Notes: generated from the sequence alone by a model not told the origin. A stretch of DNA of 64,000 nt from Clostridium estertheticum (GCF_026650985.1 NZ_CP086239.1:620001-684000), one strand, 5' to 3'; counted from the first letter of the stretch, positions 36,483-44,895 are shown. Numbers and translations: made by a program.

Positions 36483-36521
36483 CCTTTTCTATTTATGGAT
36501 GAAATAGAGGGGGTTTTTTTT
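36483..36521 (+). terminator. Terminator whose 3' arm carries the int ribosome site
   Basis: A 12-bp stem with G-U pairs (36,483-36,494 with 36,502-36,513) is followed by eight T residues and, two bases later, the integrase ATG. The GAGGGGG of the 3' arm is the only visible Shine-Dalgarno for int. The same structure would end spo0A transcripts and hide the int start. Confidence 0.75.
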
Positions 36522-36522
36522 A

Positions 36523-37512
36523 ATGCAAAAAATTGAGTATATCATTGATGAATTTATGAATTATTGTCAATCTAAAATTTTATCACAAAAAACAATGATG
36601 AGTTATGAACAAACACTTAGGTTATTTTCTAAATATTTGCAAGAAGAAAAAAATATAGAAGACGTTAATAAAATTACGGAAAAGGATATTAGGGAGTATG
36701 TTGTATATATAAAAAACAGAGGTAAATATACGGTAGTGATAGATAAAAAAACTTTAAAAGGTAATATTCCTGAAGCACGAGGAGATTATGGAAAACAAGT
36801 ATCTATTACCACAGTAAATAATTATATTAGGAATATTAAAGTGTTTTTTAATTATTCAAAAGAGCAGGGTGTAATAAAAAAAGACGTAGTAAAAAATATT
36901 AAACAATTTAAAAATGAAAGAAAACCTAAGCAATTTATAACAGATAAAGAATTTGGAGAATTGTTAAGGCATATAGATACTACTAAATTTCATGAATACA
37001 GGGATTATATTTGTGTTATGTTATTACTCGATAGTGGTATGCGAATTAGCGAGTGTCTAGCAATTAAGGTTGAGGATATAGATATAAATAATCGAGCAAT
37101 ATTATTAAAATCTGAAAATACAAAAGGTAGGAAAAGCAGATATGTATATTTCAGTCCGATTATGCAAAAGGAATTAAGAAGATGGTTGCAGTACAAAGAT
37201 AGATATGTTGAATCGGATGTACTATTTTGTAGCACAAAAGGCAATATTGTTATGATGCGAACATTTGAAAAAAAATTAAAAGATTATGGATTACGGATAG
37301 GACTAAAGGATATTACACCTCACCAATTAAGAAATAATTTTGCAAAAAGATTTCTTATGGCAGGTGGGAGCATTTATACTTTATCCCAAATATTAGGACA
37401 TAGTTCTGTAAAAATAACGGAATCTGCATATTTAGATTTAACTGATGATGATATTAGAAAAACTTATCAAGCATTTAGTCCTTTAGAAAATATGCGTAAG
37501 GCGGGTAAGTAA
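36523..37512 (+). CDS. Tyrosine recombinase (phage-type integrase)
   Basis: 329 residues: an N-terminal SAM-like core-binding domain (residues 5 to 120) and a catalytic domain with R174 (SGMRISE), K201 or K204, H267-x-x-R270 (HQLRNNF), H293 (LGHSS) and nucleophile Y303 (ESAYLD). All catalytic residues are present, so it should be active. It likely inserts and excises the prophage downstream of spo0A. The ATG lies two bases after a terminator T-run, so it needs its own or read-through transcription. Confidence 0.92.
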   Translation: MQKIEYIIDEFMNYCQSKILSQKTMMSYEQTLRLFSKYLQEEKNIEDVNKITEKDIREYVVYIKNRGKYTVVIDKKTLKGNIPEARGDYGKQVSITTVNNYIRNIKVFFNYSKEQGVIKKDVVKNIKQFKNERKPKQFITDKEFGELLRHIDTTKFHEYRDYICVMLLLDSGMRISECLAIKVEDIDINNRAILLKSENTKGRKSRYVYFSPIMQKELRRWLQYKDRYVESDVLFCSTKGNIVMMRTFEKKLKDYGLRIGLKDITPHQLRNNFAKRFLMAGGSIYTLSQILGHSSVKITESAYLDLTDDDIRKTYQAFSPLENMRKAGK

Positions 37513-37513
37513 T

Positions 37514-37927
37514 ATGACTAATTATACGATTATAGATAACAACTTGATAATAGATACAGACCTTCCAGACAGTGCTTATAGGCTTTATAATCTAATGCTG
37601 TCAATGGCATATGGAGAAAAAGATACTTGTTATCCTAGCATTAAATATCTCGCTGAGAAACTTAATAAGAGTGTTAAAACTATAGGCAGAAATCTAAAAA
37701 TACTCAAGGAAAAAGGATTAATTATATCAAAACGTAGAGGAAGTATAAGTAATTTATATACACTTGTTAAAAAAACTATGCAAGTAAAAACTGAGAAGTT
37801 AGTTAATAAGTTAAAAAGTAAATTTACTAAGCCTAAATATGCTAAAAAACGAAGTGCGTTTAATGATTATGAGCAACGGGAATATGATTTTGATGAACTA
37901 GAGAAGAAGTTACTAGGATGGGATTAA
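37514..37927 (+). CDS. Helix-turn-helix protein with Rep-type tail
   Basis: 137 residues starting 2 bp after int. Residues 1 to 75 form a winged helix (LPDSAYRLYNLMLSMAYG, then CYPSIKYLAEKLNKSVKTIGRNL), related to phage replication-initiator N-terminal domains. The last 25 residues contain FNDYEQREYDFDELEKKLLG, the same tail as in the HTH protein at 9,306-10,019. It is too short to hold a complete initiator and could regulate integration or excision. Paired with int, it may form an excision or replication-licensing unit. Confidence 0.65.
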   Translation: MTNYTIIDNNLIIDTDLPDSAYRLYNLMLSMAYGEKDTCYPSIKYLAEKLNKSVKTIGRNLKILKEKGLIISKRRGSISNLYTLVKKTMQVKTEKLVNKLKSKFTKPKYAKKRSAFNDYEQREYDFDELEKKLLGWD

Positions 37928-37930
37928 AAT

Positions 37931-37965
37931 AAAAAAAAGGGCTTCCTAAAATAAGGATTCCCCCA
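37931..37965. terminator. Bidirectional hairpin after the HTH gene
   Basis: TTCCT..AGGA with flanking GGG/CCC, bordered by eight A residues on the left. It should work better for minus-strand transcripts. Confidence 0.5.
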
Positions 37966-38094
37966 AAGAGTTATTAATCTATACTCTAATATAGGTTAAT
38001 TTGGACATATAAATAAATCACCAACTAAAATTATTATAACCCTTATCTTCAAAAAATAAAAGATAATTAGGTTTATTAATTATGGAAAAATTTA

Positions 38095-38121
38095 GACATA
38101 CAAATATGTAGGTCTTTTTGT
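38095..38121 (+). terminator. Short terminator
   Basis: AGAC.TAC pairs with GTA.GTCT, followed by TTTTTG. Confidence 0.5.
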
Positions 38122-38512
38122 CGTGCTTATAATTATTTTTAATTAATATTTATTGAGATAAAATCTACAAATTGCAAATAATGAATACTAATTAAAGGTA
38201 ATTACAAGTGTCGTTTTGATGGACACGTATTAAAACATGTAAGATATAATGCTATATCACACGATAGGACATTTACGTTATATAATATAGGACTTCTATT
38301 ATGATAGAGTTAGGACAAGCATTATAGCCAAAGAATTACAAACTAATAACTAATTTAATTAATATGTTATAGAGTAAACTAATATTATAAATGGTTAAGT
38401 ATTTATAATGGTTTTTATTTAAATATAGTATAATTTAGAAATATATGTTGTATATAGTTTTAAAATGTAATAATATTATTATATAGTAAATTTTATGAAA
38501 TGGGTGAATAAT

Positions 38513-38674
38513 ATGAATGAAAAGATTAATTTACTTAGAAAGAGTTTAGAAAACTTAATATCTAAAAGGGATAGTCTAATTAATGACGAAGTTATTAAAT
38601 TAAGTCAAAAATTGGACAAGTATATTGCTAAATATTATTTAGATGAAATTGATAAAATCAACGTAAAACTATAA
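38513..38674 (+). CDS. Spo0E-like aspartyl-phosphate phosphatase
   Basis: A 53-residue helical hairpin protein: MNEKINLLRKSLENLISK, then the Spo0E family motif as LSQKLDKYIAKYY (usual form S-Q-E-L-D). Spo0E proteins remove phosphate from Spo0A and so delay sporulation. The Glu of the motif is Lys here, while the Asp used in catalysis is kept. Encoded in a prophage next to spo0A, it could hold the host out of sporulation. Ribosome site (GGGTGAATAAT) is weak. The family call is fairly firm, the biological role inferred. Confidence 0.75.
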   Translation: MNEKINLLRKSLENLISKRDSLINDEVIKLSQKLDKYIAKYYLDEIDKINVKL

Positions 38675-38828
38675 TGTAACTTTTTATCTAACATGAATAT
38701 TATTTATTTTTGTAAATATTTATTAAGTTATGAAGGAATATGGAAAGTTATGTAGAATATTTAATTATTAACAAATAATTTATTCTAATAATGTAAATTA
38801 TTAATTTTATTAAAAGGGAGGGTTTCTT

Positions 38829-38960
38829 TTGAAAAAACTTATTCATAAAACTATGAAAATGATAGGATGTGTAGCATTATTTGTTGGATCACTAGCTATT
38901 GTTCCAACATCATTAATTAATTCGCATCAGCCTAATTGTCCAGACGAATTTTTGCTATAA
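38829..38960 (+). CDS. agrD: AgrD-like cyclic peptide pheromone precursor
   Basis: 43 residues from TTG 38,829 behind GGGAGGG. An amphipathic, hydrophobic N-terminal half (MKMIGCVALFVGSLAIV) is followed by a short variable core ending in Cys and the charged tail PDEFLL, the layout of cyclic (thio)lactone autoinducer precursors. The signal core is probably within NSHQPNC or spans the Cys and following residues; the exact cut sites cannot be read. It precedes an AgrC-like kinase and an AgrB-like protease. Confidence 0.75.
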   Translation: MKKLIHKTMKMIGCVALFVGSLAIVPTSLINSHQPNCPDEFLL

Positions 38961-39039
38961 AAATATTGGCTCTTTTGGGGAAATACTATAAGCACAATAC
39001 TTCAAAAGAGTCAATACTTTATTGAGGAGAAGATATGAC

Positions 39040-40347
39040 ATGACTAGAGAAATAATACTTGATATTTTAGAAGCATTATTATTATTATTAGGAGTTTTTA
39101 GCTCTTTAACTAACCAGAAAAAGTATATAGTAACAAATAAATTAAAATCAGGACTGTTTTGTATATTATACGTTTGTGCTACTTCTTTAAGTACATTTTA
39201 TGTAAACAATTTGTATCATACACTGACTAATATAGTGGTTTCTATTCTACTATTAAAATTGATTACAAAAATAAGTCTTTATTTATCTACCATTATATTT
39301 TCTCTGTTTTTTACAATAATCTTCACTACAGAAACTTTTGTTCAGTTCATTGAAATATTTTTACTTAAAATGAATTTAAATCAAATTTTAGCAGTTAATA
39401 AATACTTATTTATCTTCCTTATTTTATGCAAATTCCTACAAATAGTGATTGTTATATTACTTTTAAAATTCGATGTATATTTTAAAGATATATTGCTTAA
39501 TGAGGAAAAATCTCTTTTCTCTGAATTTCTAATACAAATTGGTATCTTCAATCTATTTATATACATTTTAATTTTTAGTGTATTAGACATTAAGAGTAAT
39601 AAAATATATAATATGTTAATTTACAGCATATTTTTTGTGTTTTCAATAATTGCAGTTCTATACTTAAAAGAAAGAGAGAAAATGATAAATATAAATAACA
39701 AATATAAAATTCAAAAGCACCAAATTTCTAATATGGAAGAAATAATGAGCATCATCAGACAAGAAAAACATGATTATGCTAACCATATCAATGTTATACA
39801 AGCATTATGTTGTTTAAACAAACCGAATGCTGTTGAGAAAATAAAAGAATATGTATCAAAAATTTCGGATACAATTCATACATCATTTACATATCTAAAT
39901 ACAGGAAATGATTATATCGATGGATTGTTATCAATAAAAAATAACTATGCAATGAAAAATAAAATAGATTTTAATGTGATAATTGATGAATCCTTTAATT
40001 TGTTGAAAATTAGGGAAGACGAATTAATAAGTATTATTAGTAATATTATAGATAATGCATTTGAAGCATTAATGTTAAAAGCGTTGGATGAAAATAAAGA
40101 AATATCTATTAACACTTTCTTAGATGATAACAAGTTTTGCATTCAAATATCAAATAATGGAAATGATATTCCTAAAGAAATAATAAACAAAATTTTTGAA
40201 AAGGGATATTCTACAAAAACTAAGGGAAAAGGTGATCATGGGTTTGGGTTATATATTACTAAACAATTAGTCGAGCATAATAATGGGTACATATCTGTAG
40301 AACGTGTTTCGGGAAAAACCAAATTTCTAGTGGAATTTAAGATGTAA
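39040..40347 (+). CDS. agrC: AgrC-like GHKL sensor histidine kinase
   Basis: 435 residues from ATG 39,040 (GGAGA upstream). Six or so membrane helices (residues 5 to 215) form the peptide sensor. Then comes a dimerisation segment with the phosphorylated His in RQEKHDYANHINVIQ (about His244) and a GHKL ATPase domain with IISNIIDNAFEAL (N box) and GDHGFGLYITKQLVEHN (G box). All kinase motifs look intact. No LytTR response regulator gene is adjacent or elsewhere in the window, so its output partner is unknown. Confidence 0.88.
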   Translation: MTREIILDILEALLLLLGVFSSLTNQKKYIVTNKLKSGLFCILYVCATSLSTFYVNNLYHTLTNIVVSILLLKLITKISLYLSTIIFSLFFTIIFTTETFVQFIEIFLLKMNLNQILAVNKYLFIFLILCKFLQIVIVILLLKFDVYFKDILLNEEKSLFSEFLIQIGIFNLFIYILIFSVLDIKSNKIYNMLIYSIFFVFSIIAVLYLKEREKMININNKYKIQKHQISNMEEIMSIIRQEKHDYANHINVIQALCCLNKPNAVEKIKEYVSKISDTIHTSFTYLNTGNDYIDGLLSIKNNYAMKNKIDFNVIIDESFNLLKIREDELISIISNIIDNAFEALMLKALDENKEISINTFLDDNKFCIQISNNGNDIPKEIINKIFEKGYSTKTKGKGDHGFGLYITKQLVEHNNGYISVERVSGKTKFLVEFKM

Positions 40348-40361
40348 GAGGATATAGAACA

Positions 40362-40931
40362 ATGAATAAATTAATCTGTTGTATAGTAAAAGAAATCTCA
40401 AAAACAAATTCCCAATTTACAGACTTAGAATTAAAAAAAATGGAATATGGATTACTCTGTTTTTTTGATGAAGTTACTAAGATTATTCCGTATTATATTA
40501 TATTTCATTTGTTTTCATTGCAACAATATTACATGGTTGCATTTATGTTTTTCTGTCCAATAAGATTGTTTTCAGGTGGGTTCCATGCAAAGACTTATTG
40601 GGGATGTTTTTTTATCAGTTTTCTAACTTTCTGCGTAATAATTTTTATTGGTAAATATATAACAATAAATATTCTCACTTCAATAGTAGTATTAATTAGT
40701 TCTATTTTACTTGTTTATATTTTTTCTCCTGTAGATAATATTAATAAGAGAATAAAAAGCAAAGAACGAAGAAATAAACTCAAAAACATTTCAGTAATTA
40801 TAATTTTTCTGTTGAGTGGATTGAGTTATATAATACCAAGTAGATTTTTTACTACGGCAGTGCTATCTATTCTTATAGCTGTAATATTGATGATGATGGG
40901 CTATATAAATAATGGATTAATTAAAAAATGA
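40362..40931 (+). CDS. agrB: AgrB-like pheromone-processing membrane protease
   Basis: 189 residues, four to six membrane helices, with RLFSGGFHAKTYWGC: His75 and Cys82 are the catalytic pair expected for AgrB, which trims and cyclises AgrD. A charged RIKSKERRNKLK loop follows. Starts 14 bp after agrC. Gene order here is D-C-B, ending at a strong terminator. Confidence 0.9.
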   Translation: MNKLICCIVKEISKTNSQFTDLELKKMEYGLLCFFDEVTKIIPYYIIFHLFSLQQYYMVAFMFFCPIRLFSGGFHAKTYWGCFFISFLTFCVIIFIGKYITINILTSIVVLISSILLVYIFSPVDNINKRIKSKERRNKLKNISVIIIFLLSGLSYIIPSRFFTTAVLSILIAVILMMMGYINNGLIKK

Positions 40932-40940
40932 ATAATTACA

Positions 40941-40979
40941 AATAATGAGCAGAATTGATAAGCTCATTATTTTTTTTAC
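40941..40979 (+). terminator. Terminator of the agr-like cassette
   Basis: AATAATGAGC (40,941) pairs with GCTCATTATT (ending about 40,971), followed by TTTTTTT. Confidence 0.9.
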
Positions 40980-41510
40980 CCATCATTACTATATAATATT
41001 AGTGATAATATATATTCCAATATGGGGATGTGTTCCCTACGCACACACTATAATCTAACTAACAACATTATCTATTAATCCCTAAAGTGTCTTACAAGTC
41101 AAATATAGAGGTTTGAATACTGTTGTAGAGGTATAATAGTTGTCCATCATGCACAACTATATTATGAAATAATCATCTGGAACACTGTAAAATCATTTCT
41201 AAGGTGATAGAAAATTAACGCTATATATTTATACCTAATAATTTTTATATTGATTCTAGTGTCAATATGAGGTCACGTGTTTGGGGTACAGACTGGTATA
41301 TAAAAAAGCTAGAACGAAATTATTTCGTTCTAACTAAATCACAAGCAAATTTATCAGAACAATTAAAAATGGATTGAAACTAAAAAGATACAAAACGGGA
41401 GTAAATAAGAGCATTTTGTATTATTATAGCCTCTTATTGCGAATTATAAAGTTATATGTTAGTATAAGCCGAATTAAAGATAAATCAGAGGTATAATAAA
41501 GAAAAAGGAT
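40980..41510. other. Non-coding stretch with two hairpins
   Basis: No supported gene in 530 bp. ATAGTTGT..ACAACTAT (about 41,147-41,171) and AGAACGAAAT..ATTTCGTTCT (about 41,311-41,331) are clear inverted repeats; neither has a T-run. A small RNA or regulatory region is possible. Confidence 0.55.
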
Positions 41511-41522
41511 GTGATTCGAGTT

Positions 41523-42488
41523 ATGAATAACCCACACAAAAGGTTTAAGATAGAAGAATTTAAGGATAAAATAGGATTGACCGTAGACTTGGGCATAAAG
41601 AAGGGAGATAGTGGAGTATATATAATTTATAGTCCATCAACTGATTGGTGTTATGTTGGTGAAGCAGGAAATTTAAAAACAAGGTTTGGTCAGCATATTA
41701 CTCGTTTAAGAGCAGGTAATCATACTAACCACAAGTTACAAGAAATTTATAATGAATTTAGTGAAGAGGATTTAGTTTATATACCTGTTTATAAGTGTCC
41801 TAGCTTTATGCGCAAAGATATAGAATATGCTTATACTAATAATTTTGGATTGAAATCACTAAATAGAGGAAATGCTAGTGTTAAATTGGACTGGAGAAGC
41901 GTGGATTCAGAAAGAATACTCATGGATAAAATACCCGATAAATATAGAAATATCATAAAAATGCATGAAAAATGGAAATATAAAGATTGTTATATTACGC
42001 ATTTGGAATATTTATCTATAATGATTAAGAATGGCATAGAAATTAAAGAAAAGGGATTTAAGTGGATTGATGAAGTTGAAAATTTTAATAATATTAAGAT
42101 AATTGAAGGTTATTCAAGAGAATATAATGACTTTGAACAGATGTCTTTGGATTACATTGAAATATCGATTTTAAATGACATACTAGGACGAGAAAAAAAT
42201 GAAGATGTGTTTTGGAGAGGTGAATTAAATAATAGAAATGATTATGATAGTGATGACTTAATATACAATATTTATAAGAAGATGAGGAAAGATGGTATAT
42301 TTAGAAATGATATTATATTAGCATCTACATCTTTTATATCATATGATATGCAGAAATATGATTGTCAATTAGCAGTAGCAGAAATATATGAAAGTTCATT
42401 AAAAATAAAAAATGCATTTGATTTGCTATATGCATATATTATACATATATTTATAAAGGAAATCATAAAAGAAAATAATAAACATTGA
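41523..42488 (+). CDS. GIY-YIG nuclease-domain protein
   Basis: 321 residues from ATG 41,523 (or 325 from GTG 41,511; neither ribosome site is ideal). Residues 28 to 110 carry a GIY-YIG domain: SGVYIIYSPSTDWCYVGEAG, then LKTRFGQHITRLRAG and a conserved Glu region in RKDIEYAYTNNFG. Such domains cleave DNA in homing endonucleases, repair and restriction enzymes. The C-terminal 200 residues are unrecognised. It is convergent with the repressor gene, sharing a bidirectional terminator, and may be a cargo or defence gene of the prophage. Confidence 0.75.
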   Translation: MNNPHKRFKIEEFKDKIGLTVDLGIKKGDSGVYIIYSPSTDWCYVGEAGNLKTRFGQHITRLRAGNHTNHKLQEIYNEFSEEDLVYIPVYKCPSFMRKDIEYAYTNNFGLKSLNRGNASVKLDWRSVDSERILMDKIPDKYRNIIKMHEKWKYKDCYITHLEYLSIMIKNGIEIKEKGFKWIDEVENFNNIKIIEGYSREYNDFEQMSLDYIEISILNDILGREKNEDVFWRGELNNRNDYDSDDLIYNIYKKMRKDGIFRNDIILASTSFISYDMQKYDCQLAVAEIYESSLKIKNAFDLLYAYIIHIFIKEIIKENNKH

Positions 42489-42498
42489 CATAAATAGT

Positions 42499-42535
42499 AA
42501 AAAGACTGGCTCGTTAAAAAGCTAGTCTTTTTTAT
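42499..42535. terminator. Bidirectional terminator between convergent genes
   Basis: AAAAAGACTGGC pairs with GCTAGTCTTTTT (one G-U), with A- and T-runs on both sides. It overlaps the last codons of the repressor gene. Confidence 0.85.
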
Positions 42536-42776
42536 CGCCTTCAATATAATCATATATAGTACTTTGTCTGTTTAGAGTAGGTATTTGTTCAATTAAATCT
42601 TCAATTTTGCAATTAAAAAAATCGCATAATGTGTCTAAATGTTCTTTTGATATAGTTTTCCATGTATCGTTATAATATGCAGATATAGTAGGTTGCCGTA
42701 TGCCAGTTATATTTGAAAGTTCAGATTGAGTTATTCTTTTTTCAGCCATTTTCAAATGAAGTTTCATTTTAATCAT
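42522..42776 (-). CDS. XRE-family helix-turn-helix repressor
   Basis: 84 residues from the ATG at 42,776 (GGAGGTG upstream on the minus strand). The Cro/cI-type HTH spans KRITQSELSNITGIRQPTIS and the family helix LDTLCDFFNCKIEDLIEQIP. It is the only minus-strand gene of the prophage, divergent from the early genes, with repeated TACGAA half-sites between. This is the usual geometry of a lysogeny repressor, although it lacks a cleavage or dimerisation domain. Confidence 0.85.
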   Translation of the reverse strand: MIKMKLHLKMAEKRITQSELSNITGIRQPTISAYYNDTWKTISKEHLDTLCDFFNCKIEDLIEQIPTLNRQSTIYDYIEGDKKD

Positions 42777-42810
42777 TAATAACACCTCCACGTATATATA
42801 TATTACACTA

Positions 42811-42881
42811 TTCGTACAAAATATTCAATATAAAAATAATATATACGAAATAGTTGACAAATTATACGAATATAGTATAAT
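42811..42881 (+). promoter_or_regulatory. Operator-promoter region of the prophage early genes
   Basis: TTCGTA (42,811) and two TACGAA copies (42,844 and 42,865) are half-sites in opposite orientations. TTGACA (42,854-42,859) and TATAAT (42,876-42,881), 16 bp apart, form a strong rightward promoter that overlaps the last half-site. Confidence 0.7.
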
Positions 42882-42995
42882 GGAATTATGGGAAACGAAA
42901 ACATATGAAATAAAGTTTACCATGTTGGAATTTATAGCTTATTAAAGGGTAGCAACCTTAATAAATAATAAAAATGAAGAAGGAGAATGTGAGAA

Positions 42996-43160
42996 ATGAA
43001 GGAAAGATTAGAAAAATATGTTGCAATGAAAATTATTATATGCTATTATAGAAATTGTAGAAACAAAACAAACAAATTAAACGAAATAAATAATAATTTG
43101 AATAGCAAATCTTTACCTGACAAATGGGTAAGATTTATAATAGATAAGATTGATACATAG
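42996..43160 (+). CDS. Small 54-residue early protein
   Basis: ATG 42,996 behind AGAAGGAGAATGTGAG encodes a basic helical protein (MKERLEKYVAMKIIICYYRN to WVRFIIDKIDT). It is the first frame after the rightward promoter. The clear ribosome site makes a real gene likely. No family is recognised; Cro-like or anti-repressor roles are possible from position only. Confidence 0.55.
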   Translation: MKERLEKYVAMKIIICYYRNCRNKTNKLNEINNNLNSKSLPDKWVRFIIDKIDT

Positions 43161-43345
43161 ATTTTAAGAATTAATATAATAATTTAAATCAAGCCGATAT
43201 TCTGTAGGGGTAGTGTTCCTATTGCGATATTAGAAGTTGCTTGTAGGTTAAATTATTGTAAAATTTTTATTGAATATGAATCAGTCTTATTATTTTTTTG
43301 AAAAAAGGTACAAGGCTAATTATAAAAAAGAGGAGAATGAGGGAA

Positions 43346-44092
43346 ATGAACAAAAATTGGGGGATGAAGATGAAAGAGCTAACATTAACACATTTAGAAA
43401 AGTTAGATATAATTAGCATTGAAGAAAAAGAAATAGAAAACTTACGTAAATGGTATACAACTAATATTGAGTATTTAAAAATAAATTTTAAAGAAATAAA
43501 AGACCCATTTCAGGAAGTAGTAATTCTATATAAAAGTAATTTAATTTATAAAAACAGTAATGATTTTAATATATATTGCTATGATAATGACAGTAATATT
43601 AAGCCTAAATATATATATGGATTTGAGATAGATTTTGAAAGAAATAAAGAAAAAATAATATTAAAAAAACCTATAACAGATATTGAATTTATAAATAAGG
43701 ATGCATACATTAGTGCTGATAGATTAAACTTTTATAATAGTTGTGCAACACAAGACTTATTAGTTATATCTCTTATTTATTCATATTTAGCATTTAACGA
43801 AGAACATATTATCAAACAAACTAAGATTCATACGCATAAAACACAATCTAAAAAGGATAAAAGAGGCGGTAAAAAACCAAAAGTAAAGCTTACGAAACAA
43901 ACAATAATAACATTTAATACAGACTATATTCAACCACCTACTGAAGAAGAAAAACGAGAATATGAAAGGCATATATTGGGGTGGACTGTTAGGGGTCATT
44001 GGAGAACATACAAAAGTGGCAATAAGATATGGATTAAACCTCAAATAAGAGGAGATAAAGAACAGGTGCAAGGTAAAGTTTATGAAATATAA
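43346..44092 (+). CDS. Phage protein of unknown function with HWR..WIKP tail
   Basis: 248 residues from ATG 43,346 (GAGGAGAATGAGGG upstream). The N-terminal half is helical and acidic. The C-terminal third has a lysine-rich linker (SKKDKRGGKKPKVK) and ends with VRGHWRTYKSGNKIWIKPQIRG, a tail I recall from several uncharacterised phage proteins. No enzyme motif seen. It is part of the early rightward operon. Confidence 0.6.
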   Translation: MNKNWGMKMKELTLTHLEKLDIISIEEKEIENLRKWYTTNIEYLKINFKEIKDPFQEVVILYKSNLIYKNSNDFNIYCYDNDSNIKPKYIYGFEIDFERNKEKIILKKPITDIEFINKDAYISADRLNFYNSCATQDLLVISLIYSYLAFNEEHIIKQTKIHTHKTQSKKDKRGGKKPKVKLTKQTIITFNTDYIQPPTEEEKREYERHILGWTVRGHWRTYKSGNKIWIKPQIRGDKEQVQGKVYEI

Positions 44093-44106
44093 AACACACC
44101 TAACAC

Positions 44107-44220
44107 ATTACGAGTGATAAATATTAGGATTACAACTAGTAAGTAGAGGTAGACAAGCTAATATATCTATAAGCTTAGAGTGCCTTAGGATGGCTATAAA
44201 CGAGTTGTAGTAACAATTAC
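44107..44220 (+). ncRNA. Candidate structured RNA element between early genes
   Basis: TACAACT (about 44,131) pairs with AGTTGTA (about 44,203-44,209). The enclosed 65 bases contain AAGCT..AGCTT and GCC..GGC hairpins, giving a multi-branched fold close to tRNA size. It lacks a T-arm and the conserved tRNA bases, so it is not called a tRNA. Confidence 0.3.
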
Positions 44221-44258
44221 TAAAGGATTATAAAATGAGAAAACAGGGGGAATTATTA

Positions 44259-44549
44259 ATGAGTATTAAAAAATTGTATCAGTATATGTTAGTAAAAGAG
44301 GAAGTTTACAGAGTCGGAACAGAGGATCAAATTAATAAGATGGTAGAAGAAGTAGGATTTCCAGTTTGGATAAAAACGTTAGCTTCAAGTACAGCAGTTC
44401 AAGATTGGATTTGTGAGGGTGCAGGAGAAATACTTGAAGACAATTATGAGGTTTCTGACGGAACACTTGATATTTTGGGAGAAGAAGATGATTATGAAAT
44501 AGTTCATATATCAAATAAAATAGTGCCTATTTTTAAAAATGTTGATTAA
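44259..44549 (+). CDS. Small acidic phage protein
   Basis: 96 residues from ATG 44,259, chosen for CAGGGGG upstream. MSIKKLYQYMLVKEEVYRVG is followed by an acidic body (DNYEVSDGTLDILGEEDDYE). No motif is recognised. High acidity and its place before the polymerase-like gene are all that can be said. Confidence 0.6.
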   Translation: MSIKKLYQYMLVKEEVYRVGTEDQINKMVEEVGFPVWIKTLASSTAVQDWICEGAGEILEDNYEVSDGTLDILGEEDDYEIVHISNKIVPIFKNVD

Positions 44550-44895
44550 CCTAAAAAAGGACTTGAAAATTTATTCTAAAAAAAATAATATAAGAATGCA
44601 ACAAAAAAAATCATTGAGAATAGGTGACACTATTCCTGCATCTTTATTAAACTATATCCATTTATTATGTATCGATAACTATATTTATACTTTATCCAAT
44701 TATTAAAATTATATACATGGTCGACTTCAATCGACTATGTAAAAAAAGTGGTAAGTACTTATATAATTATTTATTATAACTATAATAGCATCAAATTTAT
44801 AGTTGGTCAAGAAAAACGCACTTTTAAGCATGGGCTGAGTGTAGAAAATATAAAATGAATTTAAAAAAGTAAAATTAAACTCTATCAATATGATA
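44550..44895. other. Long untranslated stretch before the polymerase-like gene
   Basis: No gene. GAATAG..CTATTC (about 44,618-44,636) and CAT.GTCGA..TCGAC.ATG (about 44,716-44,740) are perfect or near-perfect hairpins. The stretch leads into the recurrent hairpin motif at 44,896. Confidence 0.5.

Larger units (their letters stand above)
37928..38512. other. Non-coding stretch with two terminators
   Basis: About 585 bp without a supportable gene. It includes a minus-strand-capable hairpin (37,931-37,965), a plus-strand terminator (38,095-38,121) and A+T-rich DNA with GGACA(T/C) repeats around 38,220-38,320. Confidence 0.6.

Noticed and set aside
41311-41331. Terminator at AGAACGAAAT..ATTTCGTTCT
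   Set aside because: No T-run on either strand and no gene ends nearby. Listed only as a hairpin in the non-coding stretch.
44131-44209. tRNA gene
   Set aside because: The size and closing stem fit, but there is no T-arm sequence, no proper anticodon loop and no conserved D-arm bases.
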